A stretch of 64,000 nt of DNA, from contig NZ_FSRU01000001.1 of the NCBI RefSeq assembly GCF_900142845.1, forward strand, positions 2,232,001-2,296,000, read 5' to 3'. Numbering within the stretch: the first letter of the stretch is position 1; every line of letters starts with the position of its first letter. Below, piece after piece: positions 44,967-53,762 of this stretch. The notes under the pieces are model-generated. The model did not search any database and was not told where the DNA came from. It saw only the letters and a program-made list of their open reading frames with translations. The translations under genes were made by a program, and so were the position numbers. Source of the DNA: Paraburkholderia phenazinium. Its GTDB lineage: Bacteria > Pseudomonadota > Gammaproteobacteria > Burkholderiales > Burkholderiaceae.

Positions 44967-45659
44967 TCAGCGTCCGAGAGTGGCGAGCAGCGCGCGCGAA
45001 TCGGACACCGTGCCGAACACGCCGCCTTGCATCGTGATCATGTGCAGCGCGGCGTCGTGGTTGCTCTTGTCGGTCGCGCCGCAGCAGTCGGCCAGCACCG
45101 TGCATTCGAAGCCGCGATCGTTCGCTTCGCGCATGGTGGTGTGGACGCAGACATCGGTCGTGATGCCGGTCAGCACCAGGTTGACGATACCGCGCGTGCG
45201 CAGGACCAGCTCCAGATCGGTCGCGCAGAACGAGCCCTTGCCCGGTTTGTCGATGATGATTTCGCCGGGGAACGGCGCGAGTTCGTCGATGATCTCCCAG
45301 CCCACTTCGCCGCGCACGAGGATCCTGCCGCAAGGGCCGTCGTCGCCGATGCCCACTCCCTCGGTGCCCGCGCGGCGGCTGCGCCAACGCTTGTTGGCCG
45401 GCAGATCGGACAGGTCCGGACGATGCCCTTCGCGCGTATGAATGATCGTGAAGCCCTGGGTGCGCATCAGCGCGAGCACGTTGCTGATCGGCTCGATCGG
45501 GGCGCGCGTGAGCGACAGGTCGTAGCCCATCTTGTCGACGTAGCCGCCGTGACCGCAGAAGTCGGTCTGCATGTCGATGATGACAAGCGCCGTGTTGTCC
45601 GGCCGCAGGTTGCCGTCATAGGGCCACGGGTAAGGCTTCGCTTCGATGAATCGGTTCAT
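44967..45659 (-). CDS. biuH: biuret hydrolase (isochorismatase-like)
   Basis: A 230-residue cysteine hydrolase closely resembling rhizobial Biu[47 protein letters not shown] and GPCGRIL all match what I remember. The triad is D29, K138 and C171, the same set as D36, K142 and C175 of the rhizobial enzyme. BiuH splits biuret to allophanate and ammonia. Neighbours encode allophanate hydrolase and an importer, which supports the call. ATG 45659 lacks a strong ribosome binding site and lies 36 bp after the permease stop. Confidence 0.85.
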   Translation of the reverse strand: MNRFIEAKPYPWPYDGNLRPDNTALVIIDMQTDFCGHGGYVDKMGYDLSLTRAPIEPISNVLALMRTQGFTIIHTREGHRPDLSDLPANKRWRSRRAGTEGVGIGDDGPCGRILVRGEVGWEIIDELAPFPGEIIIDKPGKGSFCATDLELVLRTRGIVNLVLTGITTDVCVHTTMREANDRGFECTVLADCCGATDKSNHDAALHMITMQGGVFGTVSDSRALLATLGR

Positions 45660-45695
45660 GATGGTGGACTCTTCAGGTTGGCATCGACATGCGCG

Positions 45696-46622
45696 TCAGC
45701 GCGTGAGGCTGAGTTCGCCCGGCGCACCGGCGAGCGTCCGGTCGGGACGGCAATTGACGATCATGATCGCGAGCGTCAGCACGTAAGGCGCGGCGTTGTA
45801 CAGGTAGTAGCCGCTCGTCACGCCGATGCCCTGCAAGGCGGGGCCGAGCGCGCCGGCCGCACCGAACAGCAGCGCGGCAAACAGACAGCGCAGCGGCTGC
45901 CAGCGCGCGAAAATCACCAGCGCGACGGCCATCAGGCCCTGGCCGCTGGAGAGGCCCTCGTTCCAGCTCCCCGGGTAGACCAGCGACAGATACGCGCCGC
46001 CCACGCCCGCAAAAAATCCGCCAACGGCCGTTGCGGCAATGCGAATGCGCGTCAGCGGATAGCCCATCGCCCGCGCGGTCTCCGCATGATCGCCGACGAG
46101 GCGCAGCGTCATGCCCCAGCGTGTGCTGCGCAAGCCCCACTGCAGCAAAAACGCGAGCACGATGCCGATCACGAACAGCGGGCTGATATGCAGCGCGTTG
46201 CGCAATTGCGGCGAGACGGCCCAACTGCCGAGGTCGATCGACGGCAGCATCGGCGCTTGCGGCTGGATGAACGGCTTGCCGAGATAGAACGCGAGGCCGG
46301 TGCCGAGCAGCATCAGGGCAATGCCGAAGGCGATGTCGGAGACGCGCGGCAGCGAGCACACGAGCCCATGCAGACAGCCGAACAGCAGGCCCACGATGCC
46401 GGCCGCCAGCACGCCAAGCCACGGCGAACCGGTCAGATAGGAAGCGGCATAACCGCTCATCGCACCGGAGACGAGAATGCCTTCGAGACCGAGATTCACG
46501 CGGCCGCCCTTCTCCGTCAGGCATTCGCCGAGACTCACGAACAGATACGGCGTGCTGACGCGAATCGCGCCGGCCAGCAAGGAGAGCAGCAGGATCACGA
46601 CAGGCGAGTGCATATCAGGCAT
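45696..46622 (-). CDS. ABC importer permease (BMP-family system, second permease)
   Basis: A 308-residue permease with about eight membrane helices and the family motif GECLTEKGGRVNLGLEGILV near residues 32-51. It matches the BmpB/NupC/YufQ type of branched-chain-like permeases used by nucleoside importers. It overlaps the preceding permease gene by 8 bp. Together with the 371-residue permease it would form the heterodimeric channel. Confidence 0.85.
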   Translation of the reverse strand: MPDMHSPVVILLLSLLAGAIRVSTPYLFVSLGECLTEKGGRVNLGLEGILVSGAMSGYAASYLTGSPWLGVLAAGIVGLLFGCLHGLVCSLPRVSDIAFGIALMLLGTGLAFYLGKPFIQPQAPMLPSIDLGSWAVSPQLRNALHISPLFVIGIVLAFLLQWGLRSTRWGMTLRLVGDHAETARAMGYPLTRIRIAATAVGGFFAGVGGAYLSLVYPGSWNEGLSSGQGLMAVALVIFARWQPLRCLFAALLFGAAGALGPALQGIGVTSGYYLYNAAPYVLTLAIMIVNCRPDRTLAGAPGELSLTR

Positions 46623-47730
46623 GAGTCTTCTCCAGTTGCACCGGCACTTCGGTGACGGCCAGCGCCTGCAGTTTCACGCGCCATGCCACGATGCGGCCAC
46701 CCAGCGCTTCCCACGCGAGCAGGTTGGCGAACAGCAGGCCCTGCAGCACGAGCGTGGTCGCATCGGGCAGATCCAGACGCCGTTGCAGCAGACTGCCGCT
46801 TGCCTCGATGCCACCAATCAGGACTGCGCACAATACGATGGCCAACGGGTTTTGCCGCGCGGCGAAGGCCACCAGAATGCCGCTGTAGCCATAGCCCGCC
46901 AGCAGCGATGCATTCGCGCTGCCCTGCACCGCCGCGACTTCGAACATCCCCGCGAGACCCGCTGCGGCGCCGCCCATCGAACAGGCCGCCAGCGCCAGCA
47001 TCCCGACCGGCAACCCCACCAACCGCGCGGCCCGATTGCTGCCGCCGACCACCCGCATGGCGAAGCCTTTCGTGCTGTGCCTGACGAACACCCACGCCGC
47101 GATACAGGCCAGCACGCCCCATAGCAGCCCCCAGTGCACCTCCAGCCCCGGCAGCGAGCCGATGGTCATGGCGTCGGGCACCGGTAGCGTCGAAGGCTTG
47201 TTCAGGCTCGCCGGATCGCGCAGCGGTCCCTCCACCAGATGTTTGAACAAGGCAATCGCGATATACGACATCAGCAGGCTGCTGATCGTCTCGTTGACGC
47301 CGCGCCATTGCCGCAACGCGCCGATCGCGCCGATCCAGATGCCGCCCGCAAGCATGCCGGCCACCGCCATCAACGGCGTGGCGACGAGCCACGGCGTGCC
47401 GGCCGGCAAGCACTGCGGCACCACCGCGGCCGCCAGCCCGCCGAGCGCCAGCGCGCCTTCGCCACCAATCACGATCAACCCAACCTGGGCCGGCAGCGCC
47501 ACGCACAGCGCCGTCAACATCAGCGGCGACGCGCGCAGCAGCGTGCTTTGCCACGCAAACGACGAACCGAACGCGCCCTGAAAAATCAGCCCGATCGCAT
47601 CGAGCGCCGGCGCGCCCTGCACCAGCAGGAACAGCCAGAACAGCAACAGCGTGCCCGCCAGCGCACACAGCGTGGGCAACGCCGGCAGCGCGCCGAGCAT
47701 CAGCCGGGCAGAACTCGCATTAGGACGCAT
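46615..47730 (-). CDS. ABC importer permease (BMP-family system, first permease)
   Basis: A 371-residue permease with about nine or ten membrane helices, containing VGLIVIGGEGALALGGLAAA and VNETISSLLMSYIAIAL, typical of the BmpC/NupB/YufP family. It lies 36 bp after the binding-protein gene and overlaps the next permease gene. The substrate class of known homologues is nucleosides and purines; the enzyme neighbours here suggest a ureide such as biuret or triuret. Confidence 0.85.
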   Translation of the reverse strand: MRPNASSARLMLGALPALPTLCALAGTLLLFWLFLLVQGAPALDAIGLIFQGAFGSSFAWQSTLLRASPLMLTALCVALPAQVGLIVIGGEGALALGGLAAAVVPQCLPAGTPWLVATPLMAVAGMLAGGIWIGAIGALRQWRGVNETISSLLMSYIAIALFKHLVEGPLRDPASLNKPSTLPVPDAMTIGSLPGLEVHWGLLWGVLACIAAWVFVRHSTKGFAMRVVGGSNRAARLVGLPVGMLALAACSMGGAAAGLAGMFEVAAVQGSANASLLAGYGYSGILVAFAARQNPLAIVLCAVLIGGIEASGSLLQRRLDLPDATTLVLQGLLFANLLAWEALGGRIVAWRVKLQALAVTEVPVQLEKTHA

Positions 47731-47766
47731 GGCCGCTCCTTGAGAAATGATCGGACCGCGAGTGCA

Positions 47767-48864
47767 TCAGATCTGGCCCACCACACCCGAGACCAGGTAG
47801 TTCATGCTTTCGAGCGTGTAGTCGGTCTGCACGTGCGTGGTGCCGTCCGCGACCACCACGCCGCCCTTGTTGTCCTTGATCGGGCCTTTGAAGATCACGA
47901 ATTCGCCGGACATCATCCTGGCTTTCACGCCGTCCGCGTTCTGGCGCGCGTCGGGTGTCACCTTCGCGCCATACGCCGACATCTTCACGAAGCCTTCCTT
48001 CAGGCCGCCGCGCAGCACGTTCGGTTGCGGCTTGCCGGTTTGCGCACCCGCCACCAGTTCCTTGTACGGCGTGGCCCAGTCCCATTCCGCACCGGTCAGA
48101 TAACCCTTGGGCGCCAGCGCGGCCTGGCTCGCGTGATAGCCGCAGCTCATCGCGCCGCGCTTCTCGGCCGTTTCGATCACGACCTTCGGACCATCCACGT
48201 GACAGGTCAGCACATCGCAGCCCTGATCGACGAGGCTATTGGCCGATTCCGCTTCCTTGACCGGCATCGACCAGTCGCCCGTGAAAATCACGTGCGTGGT
48301 GATCGACGGATCGACCGACTGCGCGCCGAGCGTGAACGCATTGATGTTGCGCAGCACCTGCGGGATCGGCTTGGCGGCGACGAAGCCGAGCTTCTTGCTC
48401 TTGCTCATGTGGCCGGCCACGACGCCGTTCAGGTACTGGCATTCGTCGATATAACCGAAGTAGCTGGTGATGTTCGACGGGTTGCCCTGCTTCCACAGGC
48501 CGCCGCAATGCGCGAAGCGCACGTTCGGATATTTGGCGGCCATCTTCAGCACGTGCGGATCGAAATAGCCGAACGAGGTGGCGAAGATCAGGGTCGCGCC
48601 GTCCTGCTCGATCATCGCTTCCATGGACTTCTGCACCGCGATGGTCTCCGGCACGTTCTCTTCTTCGACCACCTTGACGTTGGGGAGCGACTTGATGACG
48701 TTGGCGGCCTGGGCTTGGGCCTGGTTATAGCCATAGTCGCCGCGCGCGCCGACGTAGATCACCCCGACGGTCAGTTTGCCGGCGGCGAATACCGATTCGA
48801 ACGGCAGCACCGCACCAAGCGTCAGCAGGCTGGCATTCTTAAGAAAGTGACGACGATTGCTCAT
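47767..48864 (-). CDS. BMP-family periplasmic substrate-binding protein with Tat signal
   Basis: A 365-residue binding protein of the basic membrane protein (BMP/PnrA) family (VGVIYVGARGDYGYNQAQAQ, EGFVKMSAYG). The start ATG 48864 gives a Tat-type signal: SNRRHFLK followed by a hydrophobic stretch ending VFAAG. No lipobox is seen, so it is soluble, unlike the lipoprotein BMPs of spirochaetes. It sits between allophanate hydrolase and the permeases and would define import specificity. Confidence 0.85.
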   Translation of the reverse strand: MSNRRHFLKNASLLTLGAVLPFESVFAAGKLTVGVIYVGARGDYGYNQAQAQAANVIKSLPNVKVVEEENVPETIAVQKSMEAMIEQDGATLIFATSFGYFDPHVLKMAAKYPNVRFAHCGGLWKQGNPSNITSYFGYIDECQYLNGVVAGHMSKSKKLGFVAAKPIPQVLRNINAFTLGAQSVDPSITTHVIFTGDWSMPVKEAESANSLVDQGCDVLTCHVDGPKVVIETAEKRGAMSCGYHASQAALAPKGYLTGAEWDWATPYKELVAGAQTGKPQPNVLRGGLKEGFVKMSAYGAKVTPDARQNADGVKARMMSGEFVIFKGPIKDNKGGVVVADGTTHVQTDYTLESMNYLVSGVVGQI

Positions 48865-48892
48865 GACGGATCCGGTCTCGTGGGGTTGACGG

Positions 48893-50779
48893 TTAGGAAG
48901 AAACAGCAACGGAGGGAGAGGCGGCAAGGCTCGCGAGATAGGCCAGCCAGCCGCCGAAGTGCGTGATGTCGCGTGCGCCAGTTGCCGCCGTAATGGCTGC
49001 GGGTTCGCAGATAAAACCCTTGACGCTCAAGCCGTTCGCCAGTTGCACCGTGCCGATGCCCAGCGGCGCCGGCACCTGCGCAACCAGCGCGCCGAACAGG
49101 CGCAGGGGCACCTGCCAGAGTTCGACGACGATGGGTTGCGTGGGATTTTTTGCGCTGGCGCCGGCGTCGGCGTGGACAGGATGATCCGGCATCCTAACCA
49201 GTGCGGGCTTGGGTGGCGTCGTGCCGGCCAGCGCGAATAGTCGATAGTCGCGCGTGGTCTCGGTGGCTTCGATAAAGCGCGCCCCTGCTTCGAGCAGTTG
49301 CCCATTCAACGGTTGGCCACGCAGATGCGCGCCGACCACGGCGAGCGTGATGGACGGTTCGTCGGCCGGCAACGGGCGCTGTGGCAGGTCGGGCGCGTGC
49401 ACGTCGTCGAAGAAGAGCTTCTGGATCTGCGCGCCCAACACCGCCAGCCGATGATCCGCCCCCGCCGGCGCGATCAGCGTGACGCCGGCCGGCAGGCCGT
49501 CGCTGCGTCTTGCGCACGGTACCGCCAGCGCACACAGATCGAGCAGGTTGACGAAGTTCGTGTAGTAGCCGAGCTGGCTGTTCAGCTCGACCGGATTGGC
49601 CTTGACGGCGGCGATGGTCGGATGCGTCGGCGTGGTGGGCACGATCAGGACGTCGATGTCGTCGAAGACCGCCTCGGCCGCGCGCTTGAGCGCGGCGAGA
49701 CGGTATTGCGCAGCGAAGGCGTCGACCGCGCTGTAGTGGTCGGCCTTCCCGATCACGCCGCCGACCACCGGGTCGATCGCGTCGCGCTGCGTGTCGAAGA
49801 ACTCGCCCACCGCGGCACGGCGTTCGGCGACCCACGGGCCGTCGTAGAGCAGCGCAGAGACTTGAGTGAACGGCGCGAGGTCGATCAGCGCCGGTGAAGG
49901 GGCGAGATGCTTGCGCAGCGTATCGAGCGTGGTGTGGAACGCGTCGGCGGCGAACGCGTCGCCGTAGAACTCGGCGCGGGCCGGCACGCCGATACGCAAC
50001 GGCGCCATGCTCAAGCCCAGGGGCGGGACGCGGCGCGAGTAGCTATCCAGCGGGTCGAAGCCCGCCAACTGGCTCAGTACGGCCCAGGCGTCGGCCACGT
50101 CGTGCGCGAAGATCGACACGCAATCGAGACTCTGGCAAGCCGGCACCACGCCGCGCTTGCTGACCAGCCCGATCGAGGGCTTCAGGCCGACCAGTTCATT
50201 GAAGCCGGCAGGAACGCGGCCGGAGCCGGCAGTGTCCGTGCCTAGCGAAAACGCCACGCAGCCCGCCGCGACGGCGACCGCCGAGCCCGAACTGGAACCG
50301 CCCGAGACCCGTTCGGGAAACTCGACCTGACGCACGGCGCCGTACGGCGAGCGCACCCCGACGAGGCCGGTCGCGAACTGATCCAGATTGGTCTTGCCGA
50401 TCAGGATGGCGCCCGCCTCCAGCAGACGCTGCACGACAAACGCCGATTCCGCCGGCGTATAGGCGAACGCGGGACAGGCGGCCGTGGTGGGCATGCCCGC
50501 CACGTCGATGTTGTCCTTCACCGCGAACGGCACGCCGAACAGCGGCGCCCGCTCAAACAACGCCGCGCCCGCTTCGGCCTGCAGCGCTTCGAGTTGCGCG
50601 GCGCGGGCGTAGAGCGCCTCGGCACTGACACGGTGGATCCAGACTTCGGGGCGATCCACTGCGTCGATCCGCTGCAGCGTTTCCTCGACGCACTGGCTGG
50701 GCGTGAACCTGCCCGACGCATAGCGCGCGGCTAGCTGGCTAATCGAACAGACGGTGCGGGCGGTACCTGTGGTAGTCAT
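48893..50779 (-). CDS. atzF: allophanate hydrolase
   Basis: A 628-residue protein: amidase-signature domain (~1-460) plus the C-terminal allophanate hydrolase domain (~470-620, ALAGTTPPKPALVR). The Ser-cisSer-Lys triad reads K88 (FAVKDNID), S161 (SGGSSSGSA) and S185 (TDTAGSGRVPA). It converts allophanate to ammonia and CO2. No urea carboxylase is nearby, so allophanate must come from biuret or a related compound. It is the first gene of the cluster. There is no ribosome binding site before ATG 50779; a 30-bp palindrome abuts it. Confidence 0.9.
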   Translation of the reverse strand: MTTTGTARTVCSISQLAARYASGRFTPSQCVEETLQRIDAVDRPEVWIHRVSAEALYARAAQLEALQAEAGAALFERAPLFGVPFAVKDNIDVAGMPTTAACPAFAYTPAESAFVVQRLLEAGAILIGKTNLDQFATGLVGVRSPYGAVRQVEFPERVSGGSSSGSAVAVAAGCVAFSLGTDTAGSGRVPAGFNELVGLKPSIGLVSKRGVVPACQSLDCVSIFAHDVADAWAVLSQLAGFDPLDSYSRRVPPLGLSMAPLRIGVPARAEFYGDAFAADAFHTTLDTLRKHLAPSPALIDLAPFTQVSALLYDGPWVAERRAAVGEFFDTQRDAIDPVVGGVIGKADHYSAVDAFAAQYRLAALKRAAEAVFDDIDVLIVPTTPTHPTIAAVKANPVELNSQLGYYTNFVNLLDLCALAVPCARRSDGLPAGVTLIAPAGADHRLAVLGAQIQKLFFDDVHAPDLPQRPLPADEPSITLAVVGAHLRGQPLNGQLLEAGARFIEATETTRDYRLFALAGTTPPKPALVRMPDHPVHADAGASAKNPTQPIVVELWQVPLRLFGALVAQVPAPLGIGTVQLANGLSVKGFICEPAAITAATGARDITHFGGWLAYLASLAASPSVAVSS

Positions 50780-50809
50780 GAGTTCAATCTTGAATACAAG
50801 TTTGAACTC
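50780..50809. promoter_or_regulatory. 30-bp palindrome abutting the atzF start (GntR operator candidate)
   Basis: GAGTTCAA-t-CTTG-AATA-CAAG-t-TTGAACTC, nearly perfect over 30 bp, directly precedes ATG 50779. The core resembles TTGTAT-type FadR-subfamily sites. It occupies the place of the ribosome binding site, so binding or RNA folding there would block expression of the whole cluster. Confidence 0.6.
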
Positions 50810-50956
50810 AAATAGCAGGTCTCATGCCAATTGGCCTTGGCTGCGTGCGCTCGAAGGCGCAGAGGCTTATGCAGCGGGCATTTTCGACGGGTGGTGGGTG
50901 CGTCAGACCATGCGCCGGCGCCCGTTTGGCGCTATGAGGCGAGGCCTATGTTTGTG

Positions 50957-50976
50957 CGTCATTCCCCACAACGGGG
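50957..50976 (-). promoter_or_regulatory. weak third copy of the CCCC/GGGG palindrome
   Basis: On the reverse strand CCCCGTTGTGGGG is followed by one base and ATGACG at the -35 position, as in the promoters at 1936 and 11960. The expected -10 (CCTCAT) is poor. It lies about 180 bp upstream of atzF. Confidence 0.25.
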
Positions 50977-51039
50977 CGATCGTGAACCGCGACGGATCGT
51001 TGGGGAGCTCGACGCTGCACGCCGCAAGCCCCCTTGCCC

Positions 51040-52146
51040 CTACTCCGCGCTCGCCGCCACCCGTGCCGCGAGCTTGGCGTCGTAGCTCGAATGCACATGC
51101 ACGCGCTTCTGCTCTGGATACGCGTACGTATAAGCCTTGCGCAAGGCCAGCGACGCCTCATGGAAGCCGGACAGAATCAGCTTTTGCTTGTTCGGATAGT
51201 TGGCGATATCGCCCACCGCGAAGATGCCCGGCCGTGAGCTTTCATAATTGGAAGTATCGACGTCGATCCGCCCGGCATGCAGGCTCAAGCCCCAGTTCGC
51301 GATGGGCCCGAGGTCCGCGACGAGTCCGTACAGCGCGACGACATGCTCCGCCTCGATCTGTGTGGCGCCGCCCACCTGGCGGATCTCGAGCGATTCGAGC
51401 GTACCGTTGGGAGCATTCAGCCCGGCTATGGCTCCGACCATAAACGTCATCTCCCCCGCCTCCACCGCGCGGCGCATCTTCTCGACGCTCGAATCCACCG
51501 CACTGAAGCCATTGCGCCGATGCACCAGCGTCAGCTTGCCCGCCACCGAACGCAGGGCCAGCGCCCAATCGAGTGCGGAATCGCCGCCCCCTGCCACCAC
51601 CACGTTCTTACCGGCGAAGTCCGCGAGATTGCGCACGCTGTAATGCACATGACGCCCTTCCAGCGGCACGGCCTCTTCCAGCGCAAGCCGCTGCGGGGCA
51701 AACGCGCCATTGCCGGCGGCGAGAAGGATGGCCGCCGCGTCGAATTCGAGGCCCTCGCCTGTCTTGACCGTCCAGCGGCCGTCGGCGCGTTGCTCGACCG
51801 ACTCGACGCGTTGACCGAGATGAATCGGCACATCGAAGGGACGGCATTGCTCCAGCAGACGCTCGACCAGTTCGCGGGCGGTGCACGACGGAATGGCGGG
51901 GATGTCGTAGATCGGCTTGTCCGGATACAGCTCGATGCATTGACCGCCTACCTCGCCGAGCGCGTCGACGATCTGGCATGACAGCCCGATCACGCCGGCC
52001 TCGAACGCGGCGAACAGTCCAACGGGACCGGCGCCGACAATCAGGACATCGGTGCGGACCGCATGCTGCGAGGCAGGCGATGTTTGCGACGCCTGTGGTG
52101 CAGCGGATGCATTCGGTGCATCGGGCAAAGCAGCGTTGGAAGTCAT
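51040..52146 (-). CDS. ferredoxin/flavodoxin-NADP+ reductase, thioredoxin-reductase-like type
   Basis: A 368-residue flavoprotein: FAD site DVLIVGAGPVGLFAAFEAG (~32-50), GEVGGQCIELYPDKPIYDIP, NADP site VVVAGGGDSALDWALAL and C-terminal GDIANYPNKQKLI. It lacks the CxxC of thioredoxin reductases, which identifies the type 2 (YumC-like) reductases. It shuttles electrons between NADPH and ferredoxin or flavodoxin. ATG 52146 follows AGGGACAACGA. It is upstream of the nitrogen-compound cluster on the same strand but 260 bp away, so probably independent. Confidence 0.85.
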   Translation of the reverse strand: MTSNAALPDAPNASAAPQASQTSPASQHAVRTDVLIVGAGPVGLFAAFEAGVIGLSCQIVDALGEVGGQCIELYPDKPIYDIPAIPSCTARELVERLLEQCRPFDVPIHLGQRVESVEQRADGRWTVKTGEGLEFDAAAILLAAGNGAFAPQRLALEEAVPLEGRHVHYSVRNLADFAGKNVVVAGGGDSALDWALALRSVAGKLTLVHRRNGFSAVDSSVEKMRRAVEAGEMTFMVGAIAGLNAPNGTLESLEIRQVGGATQIEAEHVVALYGLVADLGPIANWGLSLHAGRIDVDTSNYESSRPGIFAVGDIANYPNKQKLILSGFHEASLALRKAYTYAYPEQKRVHVHSSYDAKLAARVAASAE

Positions 52147-52258
52147 TCGTTGTCCCTGGTGTTGAGCAGGCCTAAGCGTGCATGAAGGTGCGTCAGCCCG
52201 CACAAGCTCATCCACCATACAGACTCAACCGCATCGCGGCAACGAAGACACCACGCGC

Positions 52259-52282
52259 GGTGTGGACAGCGCCGTCCGCACC
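52259..52282 (-). terminator. terminator hairpin after the porin gene
   Basis: GGTGTGGAC and GTCCGCACC (one mismatch) flank a 6-base loop, 12 bp past the porin stop on the reverse strand. No T-run. Confidence 0.4.
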
Positions 52283-52293
52283 GCGTGTTGCCC

Positions 52294-53400
52294 TTAGAAT
52301 TGATGCATGATGCCGACGTAGGCGCCCGTCTGCGATTCGCCTTGCAGCGGACTCGTGCTCGAGGTGCCTTCGCGCGGATTGGCGAGCAGCGAGAAATTGG
52401 CCTGCTTGCTGTTGTCCACGTAAGCTACCGTGCCGTACAGGAAGGTCCGCTTGGTCAGGTTGTAGGTCGTGCCGAGCGTGTACATCGTCGCGTGACCGGA
52501 CGGATCGTGCAGCGCGTCGCCGCCGCCGTCGCCCACGTCCACATAGAAGCCCGCTGCCGTCAGGGCCCAGGCCGTGTTCACGTTGTACGTCGCACCCAGC
52601 CAGTAGTAATTGGCGCTGTCCGCGAGGCCGTCCGGCGTGTCCGGCGCGGCGTAGTGGGTATAGGCGCCCTGGATCTTGATCGAGTCGAAGTGCACGTTCG
52701 CGCCCACGAAGAACTCGCGCGAGCTCGTGAAGATATTCGTGAACTGGCCGTTGTTGTCGCGCAGTTCGTCGTAGATGCCGCGTACGTCGAATAGCGTCGA
52801 GTGATACGACAGCATGATGCCGTCCGAGCGTCCGAACTCACCCGCTGCGCCGTTGTTGAAACCGTTCGGCTGATTGCCGAATGCATACTGGCCTTGCACG
52901 TCGAAACCGGCGAACACCGGGCTGTGATATTCGATGTTGTTGCTGGTCTGCTGCCAGTTGCGGCCGCGCACGAGTGAGGCGGACGAAAACGCCTGCTGGA
53001 CCATCGGATCGAATTCCCAGACACCGTCGCTGTCGATAAACAGGTTGCGGCCCGCCTGCAGCGTGCCCCACTCGTCGCTCTTCAGGCCCACAAAGGCGCG
53101 GCGCGAAAACAGCCGGCCGCCGCTCGTCGTGCCGTTCATCACCTGCAAGCCGGTTTCCAACGTGAAGATGGCGTTGAGCCCGCCACCCAGGTCCTCATTG
53201 CCCTTGAGGCCCAGCATGCTGGTGCCCCAGTCGCCCCCTTCGGCGCTCCAGCTATTGGCCGTGCCGCCGTTGCCGTTGCTCACGTGATTCAGATACTGAA
53301 CGCCGGCATCCAGCCGTCCATACAGAATGACACTGCTTTGTGCATGCGCGAGCGGGCTTGCCACCAGCAAAGCGGCCGTCAGTTGTGTGCGTAGTCTCAT
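52294..53400 (-). CDS. outer-membrane porin (Porin_4 / OpcP type)
   Basis: A 368-residue porin with a signal peptide cleaved after AHA (LTAALLVASPLAHAQ), the usual start SSVILYGRLDAGVQYL, alternating beta-strand pattern and the C-terminal aromatic ending VGIMHQF needed for outer-membrane assembly. This is a standard general-diffusion porin of Burkholderiales. Placed just beyond the import cluster, it might supply outer-membrane passage, but it has its own promoter region. Confidence 0.9.
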   Translation of the reverse strand: MRLRTQLTAALLVASPLAHAQSSVILYGRLDAGVQYLNHVSNGNGGTANSWSAEGGDWGTSMLGLKGNEDLGGGLNAIFTLETGLQVMNGTTSGGRLFSRRAFVGLKSDEWGTLQAGRNLFIDSDGVWEFDPMVQQAFSSASLVRGRNWQQTSNNIEYHSPVFAGFDVQGQYAFGNQPNGFNNGAAGEFGRSDGIMLSYHSTLFDVRGIYDELRDNNGQFTNIFTSSREFFVGANVHFDSIKIQGAYTHYAAPDTPDGLADSANYYWLGATYNVNTAWALTAAGFYVDVGDGGGDALHDPSGHATMYTLGTTYNLTKRTFLYGTVAYVDNSKQANFSLLANPREGTSSTSPLQGESQTGAYVGIMHQF

Positions 53401-53762
53401 TGTTTTGCCTTATGCCATATCGTGGTTTCGTCCCGCATGGGCCATCAGTCGCGACACTGGACACAGAGAATGGTGGAAAGCACCGGATCAATGCCTGAAT
53501 TGTTCGAATTGCTTAAGTGAAGCGAAACCATGACGCCGGACCGCGTCCAGAAAGCCGGGGAAACGCGCGCTCGCACTATAGGTGAATCGTCTTTGACAGT
53601 ATATTTCGTTTGACGCAAATGTCATTTGTCTCCGGCGATCTCGACGCATGCTCCCTCTTCGTGAATGGCCGACCTGCCGGCCGGCAGGCGTCGCGCCACG
53701 TGTCCGCGATAAGATAGATGCTTGCTCCCAGCCGGCATGGCTGAACCTGACGACACGCCCCG
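53401..53762. other. divergent intergenic region, porin / CobS-like gene
   Basis: The 362-bp region has no gene. On the reverse strand a TATAGT (about 53580) may be the porin -10. A palindrome lies at 53616-53628, and a GC hairpin CCTGCCGGCCGGCAGG is visible near 53670-53690. Confidence 0.4.
53616..53628. promoter_or_regulatory. perfect 13-bp palindrome
   Basis: CAAATG-T-CATTTG stands in the AT-rich part of the porin / CobS-like intergenic region, next to TTGACA and TTTGACG. It is a candidate operator for either gene. Confidence 0.35.

Noticed and set aside
43341..46655. 1,104-codon forward open frame across the ABC/biuret hydrolase genes
   Set aside because: Antisense shadow of well supported genes; Arg/His/Gln-rich translation without any motif.
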